A stretch of DNA of 64,000 bases, taken from Sinosporangium album. Its GTDB lineage: Bacteria > Actinomycetota > Actinomycetes > Streptosporangiales > Streptosporangiaceae. Below, piece by piece: positions 1-7,613 of this stretch. The stretch is taken from assembly GCF_900100605.1 (NCBI RefSeq), contig NZ_FNCN01000016.1, positions 1-64,000 on the forward strand, read 5' to 3'. Every line of letters starts with the position of its first letter. The first letter of the stretch is position 1. The notes beneath the pieces were generated by a model. The model had not been told where the DNA came from, made no database searches, and was given only the letters and a program-made list of their open reading frames with translations. Position numbers and translations under genes: made by a program.

Positions 1-604
1 GGGAGGGTGTGGGAGAGTAGGTCGCCGCCGGACAATTTTATATGAGAGGGGCCATCCTGTGTGGGGTGGCCCTTTTCTTGTTTTGGGGGGTTGCCCGGGG
101 TGGGGCGGCCCCCCTTTTTTTGTTGTTTTGGTGTTGTCGGTGGGGTGTGGGGTTGCCGGCGGGGTGTGGGGGGTTCTGGTTTTGTTTTGTGGGGGCCGGG
201 TGGCCCCCTTTTTTTTGTGGGGATGGAGCTGGACCGCCAAGGCGCTGAGCTGCTGTTCTAGGGGCTGGCAGAGCGAAGAGAAGGACAGCCATCGCCTTCG
301 GCGGCTCGACGACAACCTTCATCGACCCGCGGCTCTGCGCGGCCATCGCCGACCGGCTCACCGGCGGTCGGCGCGATCATCGAAACCAGAACCGATTCCT
401 GTCGGCTTGCTCGGATCCGCGTGGCGGTCGAACACGCCAATGCGGGATAACGAAGACGGGGACCTTGGACACGGCGTCTTCCTCGCGAGTAGCCCCGACG
501 CAAGCAATGCATCGGGGCTACCGGCGAGGAGGGACACCGCCTCCGAGGTCCCTCTCTCGTTGGGGACGCCCGGGTCCGCGTATGTCTATCGAGCTTGCAT
601 TCGG
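1..604. other. Gene-poor window edge, G/T-skewed
   Basis: I see no credible gene here. Bases about 60-230 are extremely rich in runs of G and T on the plus strand (several runs of five or more G and of six or more T), unlike the balanced high-GC DNA around it. Open frames in this part have proline/arginine- or glycine/tryptophan-dominated low-complexity translations and no ribosome binding site. The only structured element is the hairpin at 489-521. Confidence 0.6.
489..521 (-). terminator. Hairpin downstream of the anti-sigma gene
   Basis: A perfect 10-bp stem (GTAGCCCCGA pairing with TCGGGGCTAC) encloses a 13-base loop. It lies about 85 bases past the stop of the minus-strand anti-sigma gene and could end that transcript. 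There is no clear U tract, so this is an intrinsic-terminator-like hairpin only. Confidence 0.4.
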
Positions 605-1465
605 TCAGAAGCCGGGCGGCCGGGTCGCGTCCGGGCCCGGCACGACGCGTAGAACGATCACGCCGTCGTTGGAGGTTTCAGCCGATGAGACCGACCATCC
701 TGGATCGATGCGAGAAGCAGGCACGTTCTGCTCGTTACCACCGTCCCTGCCCCCATTCCCGGTCGGCCAGTCGAGCTCATAGGCCACCTTCAAGTCATGC
801 TTGCGCACGAGGCGCACCGCCTGTTCGACGGAGGTTCCCTGGATCTTGACACCCGCCAGCGCCTCACCCGGCCAGGTGGCATCGGCGCGGAAGGCGTACT
901 TTTCGCCGGGCTTCGCGGGACGGCCCAGGAAGAACTGCGCGGGCCCATTGATGTCCGTGGCGATGCGGAATGCCTCCAGGCATCCATTGACGTGCTCGGC
1001 GCAATCGGACACGATCGCCGCCGCGCCCGCCTCAAGGTCAGGCCTGTCGAACCCGAAGACGGGTTCTTGTTCCTGCGGCGACACGGGGACCAGCCTCACT
1101 GTGACCTCATCCAGACCGACCGTGTGGAAGGCCTTTTCCAGTTCGGCGGGCGTGGGATCACGGACGGTGATGTAGAAGGAGTACCAGTCGCCATCGCGGT
1201 CGATCGTCACGGCCTGGGTGGCATACACCTGCTCGGATGCTCCAAGCAGGGACGGCCCGACGACCAGGGCCCCGGCCAGAACGACGGTCGCCGCCAACCC
1301 GAGCAGAGCCCGGCGTGGAGTCGGCACGAAACGCCGCCGGGCCGGAACCCGCTCCAACAGGACGATCTCCGCTAGCAGCGCGTCCGCCCCCGCGGAGAAC
1401 GCGCGGCCGGCCAGATCCTTGTCCAGCACCCTCGCCCGGTCCTTGAAGATCTGGTCGTAGTTCAC
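605..1465 (-). CDS. Membrane anti-sigma-like protein (CU044_5270-like)
   Basis: This 286-residue protein has a short cytoplasmic N-terminus (VNYDQIFKDRARVLDKDL), one membrane segment near residues 52-75 (ALLGLAATVVLAGALVVG), and a long extracytoplasmic domain. I chose the GTG start at 1465 because it overlaps the stop of the upstream sigma gene as GTGA and has AGGAG just before it. An upstream ATG would run deep into the sigma gene. Position and topology suggest it binds or senses for the ECF sigma factor encoded directly upstream. I do not see the HxxxCxxC zinc anti-sigma motif, so it is not a classical ZAS protein. It resembles the actinobacterial CU044_5270 family of sigma-linked membrane proteins. 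The regulatory role is inferred from the gene pair. Confidence 0.75.
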   Translation of the reverse strand: MNYDQIFKDRARVLDKDLAGRAFSAGADALLAEIVLLERVPARRRFVPTPRRALLGLAATVVLAGALVVGPSLLGASEQVYATQAVTIDRDGDWYSFYITVRDPTPAELEKAFHTVGLDEVTVRLVPVSPQEQEPVFGFDRPDLEAGAAAIVSDCAEHVNGCLEAFRIATDINGPAQFFLGRPAKPGEKYAFRADATWPGEALAGVKIQGTSVEQAVRLVRKHDLKVAYELDWPTGNGGRDGGNEQNVPASRIDPGWSVSSAETSNDGVIVLRVVPGPDATRPPGF

Positions 1466-2010
1466 CGTGACTCCTTCTCGATGAGAGTCCGCGCTTCGAC
1501 ACAGACTGTTGGGCGGATCTTCTTCAGGGCCTTGGCGAAGCGCTTGCGGGCCCGGTGCAGGCGGACGCGGGCGGCGTTGCGCGAGCACCCCAGCACCTCG
1601 GCGATCTGTCCGGAGTCGAGCTCCTCCCAGATGGCCAGAGCCAGCAGCTCGCGATCATCGTCCGAAAGCGTGTCCATGGCCTGGCGCACCTCGTCAGGCC
1701 CGCTCAGGGGGGAGGTCGCAGGGTAGTGAGATTCGGCTTCGGCGGTGAGCTCGGCGTGCCGGGTGGCTCTGCGTCGCTCGCCACGGCGGTGGTTGGCCAG
1801 GACCCGCCGGGCCACGCCGTACAGCCAGAGAGTGCCGGCCTCGCCGTGCGGGAGCTCATCCATCCGCCGCCAGGCGATCACATAGGTCTCGGCCACGACA
1901 TCGGCCGCGTCCTCGGCGGACGAACAGCGCCGCATGGCGTAGCCGAAGATCTGCTCGTAGGTTCGCCGGTAGACGGCCTCGAACCGAGGCCGGTTGTCTG
2001 TTTCATCCAC
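1462..2010 (-). CDS. ECF-type RNA polymerase sigma factor
   Basis: This 182-residue protein has sigma region 2 at about residues 12-75 (FGYAMRRCSSAEDAADVVAE, then the WRRMDELP stretch) and a region 4 helix-turn-helix at about 115-165 (IAEVLGCSRNAARVRLHRAR). The start is GTG at 2010 with GAGGA six bases upstream. Its stop overlaps the start of the membrane anti-sigma-like gene by four bases, so the two should be translated together. Upstream on the minus strand, GAAAC (around 2050) and GTCTGA (around 2025) are spaced roughly like an ECF promoter, which would fit autoregulation, though this is weak evidence. It recruits RNA polymerase to a stress or envelope regulon that cannot be named from sequence. 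Confidence 0.92.
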   Translation of the reverse strand: MDETDNRPRFEAVYRRTYEQIFGYAMRRCSSAEDAADVVAETYVIAWRRMDELPHGEAGTLWLYGVARRVLANHRRGERRRATRHAELTAEAESHYPATSPLSGPDEVRQAMDTLSDDDRELLALAIWEELDSGQIAEVLGCSRNAARVRLHRARKRFAKALKKIRPTVCVEARTLIEKESR

Positions 2011-3684
2011 GCGTCATCCTCGTCAGACCTTTCGAACGCACAGGGGGTTTCAATCACTATGTGTCCGCGAGTGGCCGCAGAATTACAGGCCCGCACGATT
2101 CACGTTCTGCCAGCACTTCATCAGGAGCGGTTCAGAGCCCGAAAGGTCAGTGGCCGTGCGTACGCACCGTTACGGCGAGAAGCGCGCCGATGCGGACCGT
2201 GTTCAGCTGAGGTGCTGAAGTTGATGGAGGGCGAGCGGCCCAAGCAGCCCGCCCTCACACGCTCAGGGCAAAGGGGGCATGAGGCTGCGCCGACTGCAAC
2301 TGAATACCATCCCGGATCCACGGCGCGACGTGCAGGTGCTCGTGTCCCGATGCACCGGGGCGAGGCGGGGGCGGGAGGTCGGCTTCTGCGGTGGGCGCGC
2401 TGTCGGCCAGGACCCAGGTTTGCAGAAGGAGCGTGGTACGGCGGGGTGCTGGATCACTGGATCGAGGAGTGGCGGGGGCTGACTTCCTTCTGAGGCTGGG
2501 AAGCCGCTTTTCCGGGTTTCCGGGTTTCCGGTTGCGCGGTGTGGCTGGGGGCCGGGCAGGGGCAGGCGGTTGGTGGTTCGCGGGGAGTGGTGCCTGTAGC
2601 CCGATGATGTATGTGCTCTTGCCGGTTTGCGGTCTGTCTGAGGGGGCTCGGGTGATCCGCTCGGTGGACAATTGTCGGCCGCCGCGGGGGATGGTGGGGT
2701 GAATCCTGTTAACGGTGGCGATGTAAGCGGTTTCTGTGGTTCGGGGGTGAAAATGGGAGGGGTCGGTTTACCGGGGTGAGGGATTTGTTGATTTGCGGTT
2801 CCAGGGGATGGGTGGTGTGGATTATTCGGGGTGTTTGGTGTGGATGTATTGGCTTGACGGCAGGGCTTTGGTGGCGGCTTTGGGGATGGGGATAGGACTC
2901 GCTGGAGCCGTCAAAGGTTGTAGCTGATTTTGGCGTCGGCTCGGCTTACTTGCAAGTAGGCTGAGGGGAAGTCTTTGCCTCTGGGGCGGGTGTTCGGCGA
3001 CTCGCAATCAGGTGGTCCGTGATGTTTATTTTTGTATTCATCGCTGATTGTTGGGCGCTCGTGCTGCTTATTCATGGGTCGCCATGACATGCCTGCCGGA
3101 GGGGAAAGTTGGTTTTCTCTGTCGAGGTGGTGGCCGTCGATGTCGTATATGGGGGGCGCGGCGCTATAGGTCGGTCGAGGGGGTGAGGTTTATGGGGCTC
3201 GTGCCATACCTGGGGGTGGGGTCTGTGTGTCGGGCTTGTGGTCTGTAGTTCGCTGCTTCAGGCTCGGTTCTGGCCTGGTGTATTTGGGTGAGCGGCTGAA
3301 AATTTCGGCTGTGTGAATTCTTTTGCATTCGAGGCTTCTGGATGGGTCGGTCTCTGGGGGCACCCTTCGGGCTGGGTGGGGGCCCGTGGTATGGGTGGTC
3401 GTGGTAGGTGGGGTTGGTGCTGAAAATTGGTGAAATTCGGGGTGATGTGGAGGTGAGACGAAGCTCGATTGGGGGAAGGCTCGGGTGGATGTACCGCTGC
3501 GCGGTGGTTCGTGGGGTTCCTTGCCTGGGGAGGGCGAGGGTTTAACCAGGTGAAACTAGGGCGCAAGCCGTACAAACTGGAATGGGCACTGGGCGTGTCG
3601 CATGGCGAACTCCGAATCGTCGGTTACCGTCAAATGTGTCGGGACTAGCCGTATGCGGCGAGTTCCTGGGGAAAGGACAAGCCG
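2011..3684. other. 1.7-kb gene-poor stretch
   Basis: No convincing gene is visible between the sigma gene and the sepF-like gene. The plus strand is G/T-rich from about 2480 to 3560 (many GGTGG, GGGTTT and TTTG words) and lower in GC than its surroundings. Open frames here lack ribosome binding sites and the third-position GC bias of the neighbours. Short direct repeats of CCGGGTTT occur near 2515-2530. It may be a decayed region or a spacer with untranslated RNA, but I cannot support either. Confidence 0.55.
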
Positions 3685-4071
3685 ATGGGGACAGTGCGCA
3701 AGGTGGCAAGTTACCTTGGCCTGGGCGGAGCCGACGAGTATGACGACGTCTACGATGATGATGACGTCGAGTATGAAGAGTGGGCGCCCGCCTCGGAGCG
3801 TGCGGCGAAGCGATGGGGGAGTGTCAGCACGCCAAGCAAGATCTTGATGATTCAGCCGCGGAAGTACAACAGCGACGCGCCGCTGATCGGGCGGCACTTT
3901 CGGGATGGTCAGGCGGTCATCCTGGATGTCTCGGACATGCCTGCGCCGGATGCGACGCGGATGGTGGACTTCGCCGCGGGGTTGGCGTTCGGGTGCGAGG
4001 GGCGCATCGACCGGATCGCGGAGAAGGTGTTCCTGTTGGCGCCGTCCACCGTTGAGGTGGACCTTCTGTGA
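3685..4071 (+). CDS. sepF: SepF-like cell division protein (paralogue)
   Basis: This 128-residue protein starts MGTVRKVASYLGLG, a short amphipathic membrane-binding helix as in SepF. A very acidic linker follows (DEYDDVYDDDDVEYEEW, about residues 17-33). The C-terminal domain is SepF/DUF552-like (PRKYNSDAPLIGRHFRDGQA, then the stretch around DFAAGLAFGCEGRIDRIAEK). SepF tethers and bundles FtsZ at the division site in actinobacteria and Gram-positives. GGGGAAAGGA precedes the ATG. There are no ftsZ or division-cluster neighbours. It is short and stands alone, so it is more likely one of the extra SepF paralogues of filamentous actinomycetes than the main copy. Confidence 0.85.
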   Translation: MGTVRKVASYLGLGGADEYDDVYDDDDVEYEEWAPASERAAKRWGSVSTPSKILMIQPRKYNSDAPLIGRHFRDGQAVILDVSDMPAPDATRMVDFAAGLAFGCEGRIDRIAEKVFLLAPSTVEVDLL

Positions 4072-4239
4072 GCCGCGGGCGCCCTGGGCTGCTGCTGTAC
4101 GGCTGACGCGCTGTGACGACGGTCCCCGTCCATGCCGCTTGGCGACCACGATGTATGCCTTCCCCAGGCCGCAGTGGTCTCCCCCCAAGCGCAGCGGGAT
4201 GGAGCGACCGCTGCCGGCGGGCGATAGCCGCATGCGGGT

Positions 4240-5565
4240 TCAGCCGGCGCGCGGGCCTCGGCGGAGGAGGCGGGTGAGTTCGGTGAGGTCGGACGCCGCG
4301 GTTTCGGCGCGCTGTTCGGCTTCGCGCGCGTAGTCGTGCAGGGCCCACACGGCGCCTTGGGCGAGGTCGCGGAGTTCGGCTATGCGGGCTGTGACGTAGG
4401 CGTCGTCGGCGAGTCGCTGTTTTCGGCGAGCCCACAGGCGGTGGCCGGCGACGGCGGCGAGGATCGGGGCGGGTGCGACGAAGAACCACGATGCGGCCAC
4501 GCCGACGATGATGGCGACCGCGCTGAGGGCGAGCAGGACATAGGGCAGGGCGAGGCCGCCGCGCCGCGGGGTGCCCTCGGCGAGGATCGCCTGCTCGGCC
4601 GCGGCGAGGGAGTCGACATCGGGGCCTTCGGGGTGCAGCAGGATCCGGTGGCCGAGCACGGGCACGCTGACGCTGGACGGCGGCGGGTGCTGGGTGAGGT
4701 GCTGCTGCTGTTCCGCCATGGAGCGGATGGCGGAGGTGACGACGTGGAGGGCGATGGTCGTCAGGTGGGGGTCGGCGCCCGGTCGCAGGTCGTCGAGGAG
4801 GTGGCTGGCGAGGGAGGCCATGGGGGCCTCGGGGCCGGAGGCGCCGATCAGGGTGCGCAGCACCGCCAGGGGCTCGTCGTGTGACCAGGCCGCGGTGGGG
4901 CGGGCACCGCGGTTGTGCAGGGGAGCGGTGGAGTGCTCCTTGGCCTGGCGGGTCGAGGTGATCTCGATGCATCGGGCTTTGAGCCGGGTGAGCCGGGCCG
5001 ACGCCTGGGTGGGGGTGGCGATGTCGGGCACTTCCGCGAGTTCGGGGAAGTCGGACAGGGACGACGGGATGACGACGGCGGGTTCGTCCGGCACGAGGGC
5101 CCGCAGCCATTCTTCGGGTTGAGCCTGGTCTGCCACGGCCACGCCGTCGAGCTTGCGGAGCACGAAGATTTTCCCGGCCGGGCCGTATGCGCCTTTGGCG
5201 GCGGCGACCCAGAGGCCGCGTTGTCCGTGGGTGACGGGCTTGTCGACGGACAGCTCGCCGAAGGCCGTGCCGAGCCAGGAGGCGTGGATGCGGTCGCCGT
5301 AGCCCGCCACGGCCAGGGCGAGGCAGAGGAAGAGGGCTGTGCGCTGCTCGTCGCGCTGTGCGGCCTTGGCGAGGTCGGGGAGGGCGTCTTCGTTGTGGAG
5401 GAGGGCCACGAGGGCGGAGGCCGCCGGGGCGAGCCAGAGGTCGGGCACGTCGTCGAAGCTGGGGGGCGGGGGAGGCACGATGCCGTGGGCGGCGAGGCTG
5501 GCCAGCAGCGCCTCGGCGTAGCGGTGCAGCTCCGTCGCAGCCTGGGGATTCGCAGTTAGGTCCAT
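4240..5565 (-). CDS. Uncharacterised protein with C-terminal membrane hairpin
   Basis: I do not recognise this 441-residue protein. Its first ~290 residues are soluble-looking and Ala/Leu/Pro-rich, starting MDLTANPQAATELHRYAEAL, with HxxxAL-type helical stretches. Near residues 370-410 there are two closely spaced hydrophobic segments (LLALSAVAIIVGVAASWFFV, then APILAAVAG). A charged C-terminal helix follows (AEQRAETAASDLTELTRLLR). I place the start at the ATG at 5565. A TTG two codons upstream has better spacing to GGGGAG and is a real alternative. Codon use matches its neighbours. A membrane-associated scaffold or signalling role is possible, but nothing in the sequence shows a function. 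Confidence 0.7.
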   Translation of the reverse strand: MDLTANPQAATELHRYAEALLASLAAHGIVPPPPPSFDDVPDLWLAPAASALVALLHNEDALPDLAKAAQRDEQRTALFLCLALAVAGYGDRIHASWLGTAFGELSVDKPVTHGQRGLWVAAAKGAYGPAGKIFVLRKLDGVAVADQAQPEEWLRALVPDEPAVVIPSSLSDFPELAEVPDIATPTQASARLTRLKARCIEITSTRQAKEHSTAPLHNRGARPTAAWSHDEPLAVLRTLIGASGPEAPMASLASHLLDDLRPGADPHLTTIALHVVTSAIRSMAEQQQHLTQHPPPSSVSVPVLGHRILLHPEGPDVDSLAAAEQAILAEGTPRRGGLALPYVLLALSAVAIIVGVAASWFFVAPAPILAAVAGHRLWARRKQRLADDAYVTARIAELRDLAQGAVWALHDYAREAEQRAETAASDLTELTRLLRRGPRAG

Positions 5566-5839
5566 GCTCAAGCGGAGAACTCCCCAATGACGTGAGGAGC
5601 GCGCATCCCCGTCGAGCTCATGGCGGCCCGGCCCGTCGGCCGGCCTGTGGGGAGGCACACTCCAATGACCGCGCAAAGCCTAACCCGAGGAGAGGCCATG
5701 CGTGAGGTAGGCACGCCCAGAGGGGGACATGTCCGGAGGGGATCATACATAGCTCAGCAGTGACGGACGCGGCGTATGCCCAGACGGCTCTGCGGCCACG
5801 CACATCGGTCAGGGGGCCGGCGCGCGCCGTACGGCACGG

Positions 5840-5865
5840 CCGTACGGCCCGGCCGGGCCGTACGG
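5840..5865 (-). terminator. 26-bp perfect palindrome after argS
   Basis: A perfect palindrome made of CCGTACGGCCCGG and its reverse complement starts five bases past the argS stop. As RNA it would fold into a very stable hairpin without a U tract, like many actinobacterial terminators. It includes two copies of the CCGTACGG word that recurs through the window. Confidence 0.55.
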
Positions 5866-5870
5866 GGGAG

Positions 5871-7595
5871 TCACATGCGGTCGGGGACGGGGACGCCGAG
5901 AAGGGCCATGCCCGTTTCGAGCACCGTGAGGGCGTTGGCGCACTGGGCGAGGCGCGAGGCGCGGATGTCGGCGGGCACATCGGATCGCAGAATCGGGCAC
6001 TGCTCGTAGAACACGCTGAACGCGCTGGCCGTTTCGAAGAGGTATGCGCACAGACGGTGGGGTTCGACGGCCTTGGCGGTGTGTTCGACGACGCTGCCGA
6101 AGCCGAGCAGTTGGAGGGCCAGGGCCCGCTCGGCGGGGTCGGTGAGGACGATGGGCCCGCCGGCCGCCTTCGGCTCGACGCCGGCCTTGCGGAAGACGGA
6201 CCGGATCCGCGCCGTGGCGTATTGCATGTAGGGGCCGGTGTTTCCGGTGAGGCCGAGCATGCGGTCGAAGTCGAAGATGTATTCGCTGTCGTGGCTGACC
6301 GAAAGATCGGCGTATTTCACTGCGCCGATGCCCACGGCCTGAGCGATCTCATCCCGCGTGGCCTCGTCGTATCCCCGATCGCTGATCGCCGCCGCGGCGC
6401 GCTCGACGGCTTCGTTGAGCAGGTCCATCAGCTTGACGGACTCGCCGGAGCGGGTGCGGAACCTGCGGCCGTCGCTGCCGAGCATCATGCCGATCTGGAC
6501 GTGCTCGGCGGCGACGGAGTCGGGCAGCCACTCGGCCTGGCGGGCTGCGGCGAAGACCATCTGGAAGTGCAGCGACTGGTCGGCGCCGACCACATAGAGG
6601 ATGCGGTCGGCCTTGAGGTCGCGCACCCGGTGGCGGATGGCGGCGAGGTCGGTCGTGGCGTAGCCGTATCCGCCGTCGCTCTTGCGGATGATCAGAGGGA
6701 GCGGGCGGTCGTCGCTGCCGGTGAACCCGGGGGGGAACACGCACAGCGCGCCCTCGCTGATGCGGGCGACGCCGGCCTTCTCCAGCTCGTCGCAGGTGTC
6801 GGCCAGCATCGGGTTGTACATGCTTTCGCCGGCGATGTCCTTGTCCGTCAGCGTGACGTCGAGCATCGCGTAGATCTTGTTGAAGTAGCGGATCGTGGCG
6901 TCCATGAAGACGTGCCAGAGCCGGATGGTCTCGGGATCCTCCGATTGGAGGGTCACGACGCGCTGCCGTGCGCGCTGCTGGAACGCCGGGTCGGACTCGA
7001 ACTTGGCCCGGGCCGCCTGGTAGAACTCGCTGCCCTCGCCGGCTTCGAGCTGCGCCACGGCGGCGGGCTCACCCACGTCGAGCAGGTGCTCGATGAGCAT
7101 GCCGAACGGCGTGCCCCAGTCGCCGAGGTGGTTCTGCCTGATGACGGTGTGGCCGAGGAACTCCAGGGTGCGGGCCAGCGCGTCGCCCACGATCGTGGTG
7201 CGCAGGTGCCCGACGTGCATCTCCTTGGCGGCGTTGGGCGCGGAGTAGTCGATGACGATGGTTTGAGCCGCGTCCGTGTGCCCGACGCCGCCGCGCTGGT
7301 CGCCGACGAGCCGCTGGGTCTGCTCGGTGATCCACTCATCGCTCAGCGTCAGGTTGATGAAGCCGGGCCCGCTGACCTCGACGGCACCCGGGAAGTCGAG
7401 GTGGTCGACGATGCTCTGCGCAACGTCCCGCGGCGATCGTCGCAGCCGCTTGGCCAGGCTCAACGCGACGTTCGCCTGGTAGTCGGCGAACTGGGAGGGC
7501 CGGATCAGCGGATCTGCGTCGGCGTGCTCGGAACCCAGCGCGGAGGCCATCGCCCGCTGGAGGATTCCGGTGAGCACAAGCTGCGGGTCGGTCAT
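5871..7595 (-). CDS. argS: Arginyl-tRNA synthetase
   Basis: This 574-residue protein charges tRNA-Arg with arginine in the cytoplasm. The class I HIGH motif appears as HVGH in NAAKEMHVGHLRTT (about residues 121-134), after an N-terminal Add-1-type tRNA-binding domain. The catalytic core includes DLAAIRHRV and the insertion VGADQSLHFQMVF. The anticodon-binding domain ends in YEQCPILRSD, typical of ArgS C-termini. The length matches the family. It starts 18 bases after the end of the upstream P-type ATPase gene, so the two are probably co-transcribed, with plsX at the head of the run. Confidence 0.97.
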   Translation of the reverse strand: MTDPQLVLTGILQRAMASALGSEHADADPLIRPSQFADYQANVALSLAKRLRRSPRDVAQSIVDHLDFPGAVEVSGPGFINLTLSDEWITEQTQRLVGDQRGGVGHTDAAQTIVIDYSAPNAAKEMHVGHLRTTIVGDALARTLEFLGHTVIRQNHLGDWGTPFGMLIEHLLDVGEPAAVAQLEAGEGSEFYQAARAKFESDPAFQQRARQRVVTLQSEDPETIRLWHVFMDATIRYFNKIYAMLDVTLTDKDIAGESMYNPMLADTCDELEKAGVARISEGALCVFPPGFTGSDDRPLPLIIRKSDGGYGYATTDLAAIRHRVRDLKADRILYVVGADQSLHFQMVFAAARQAEWLPDSVAAEHVQIGMMLGSDGRRFRTRSGESVKLMDLLNEAVERAAAAISDRGYDEATRDEIAQAVGIGAVKYADLSVSHDSEYIFDFDRMLGLTGNTGPYMQYATARIRSVFRKAGVEPKAAGGPIVLTDPAERALALQLLGFGSVVEHTAKAVEPHRLCAYLFETASAFSVFYEQCPILRSDVPADIRASRLAQCANALTVLETGMALLGVPVPDRM

Positions 7596-7613
7596 GAGGT
7601 CAAGCGTATCGGC

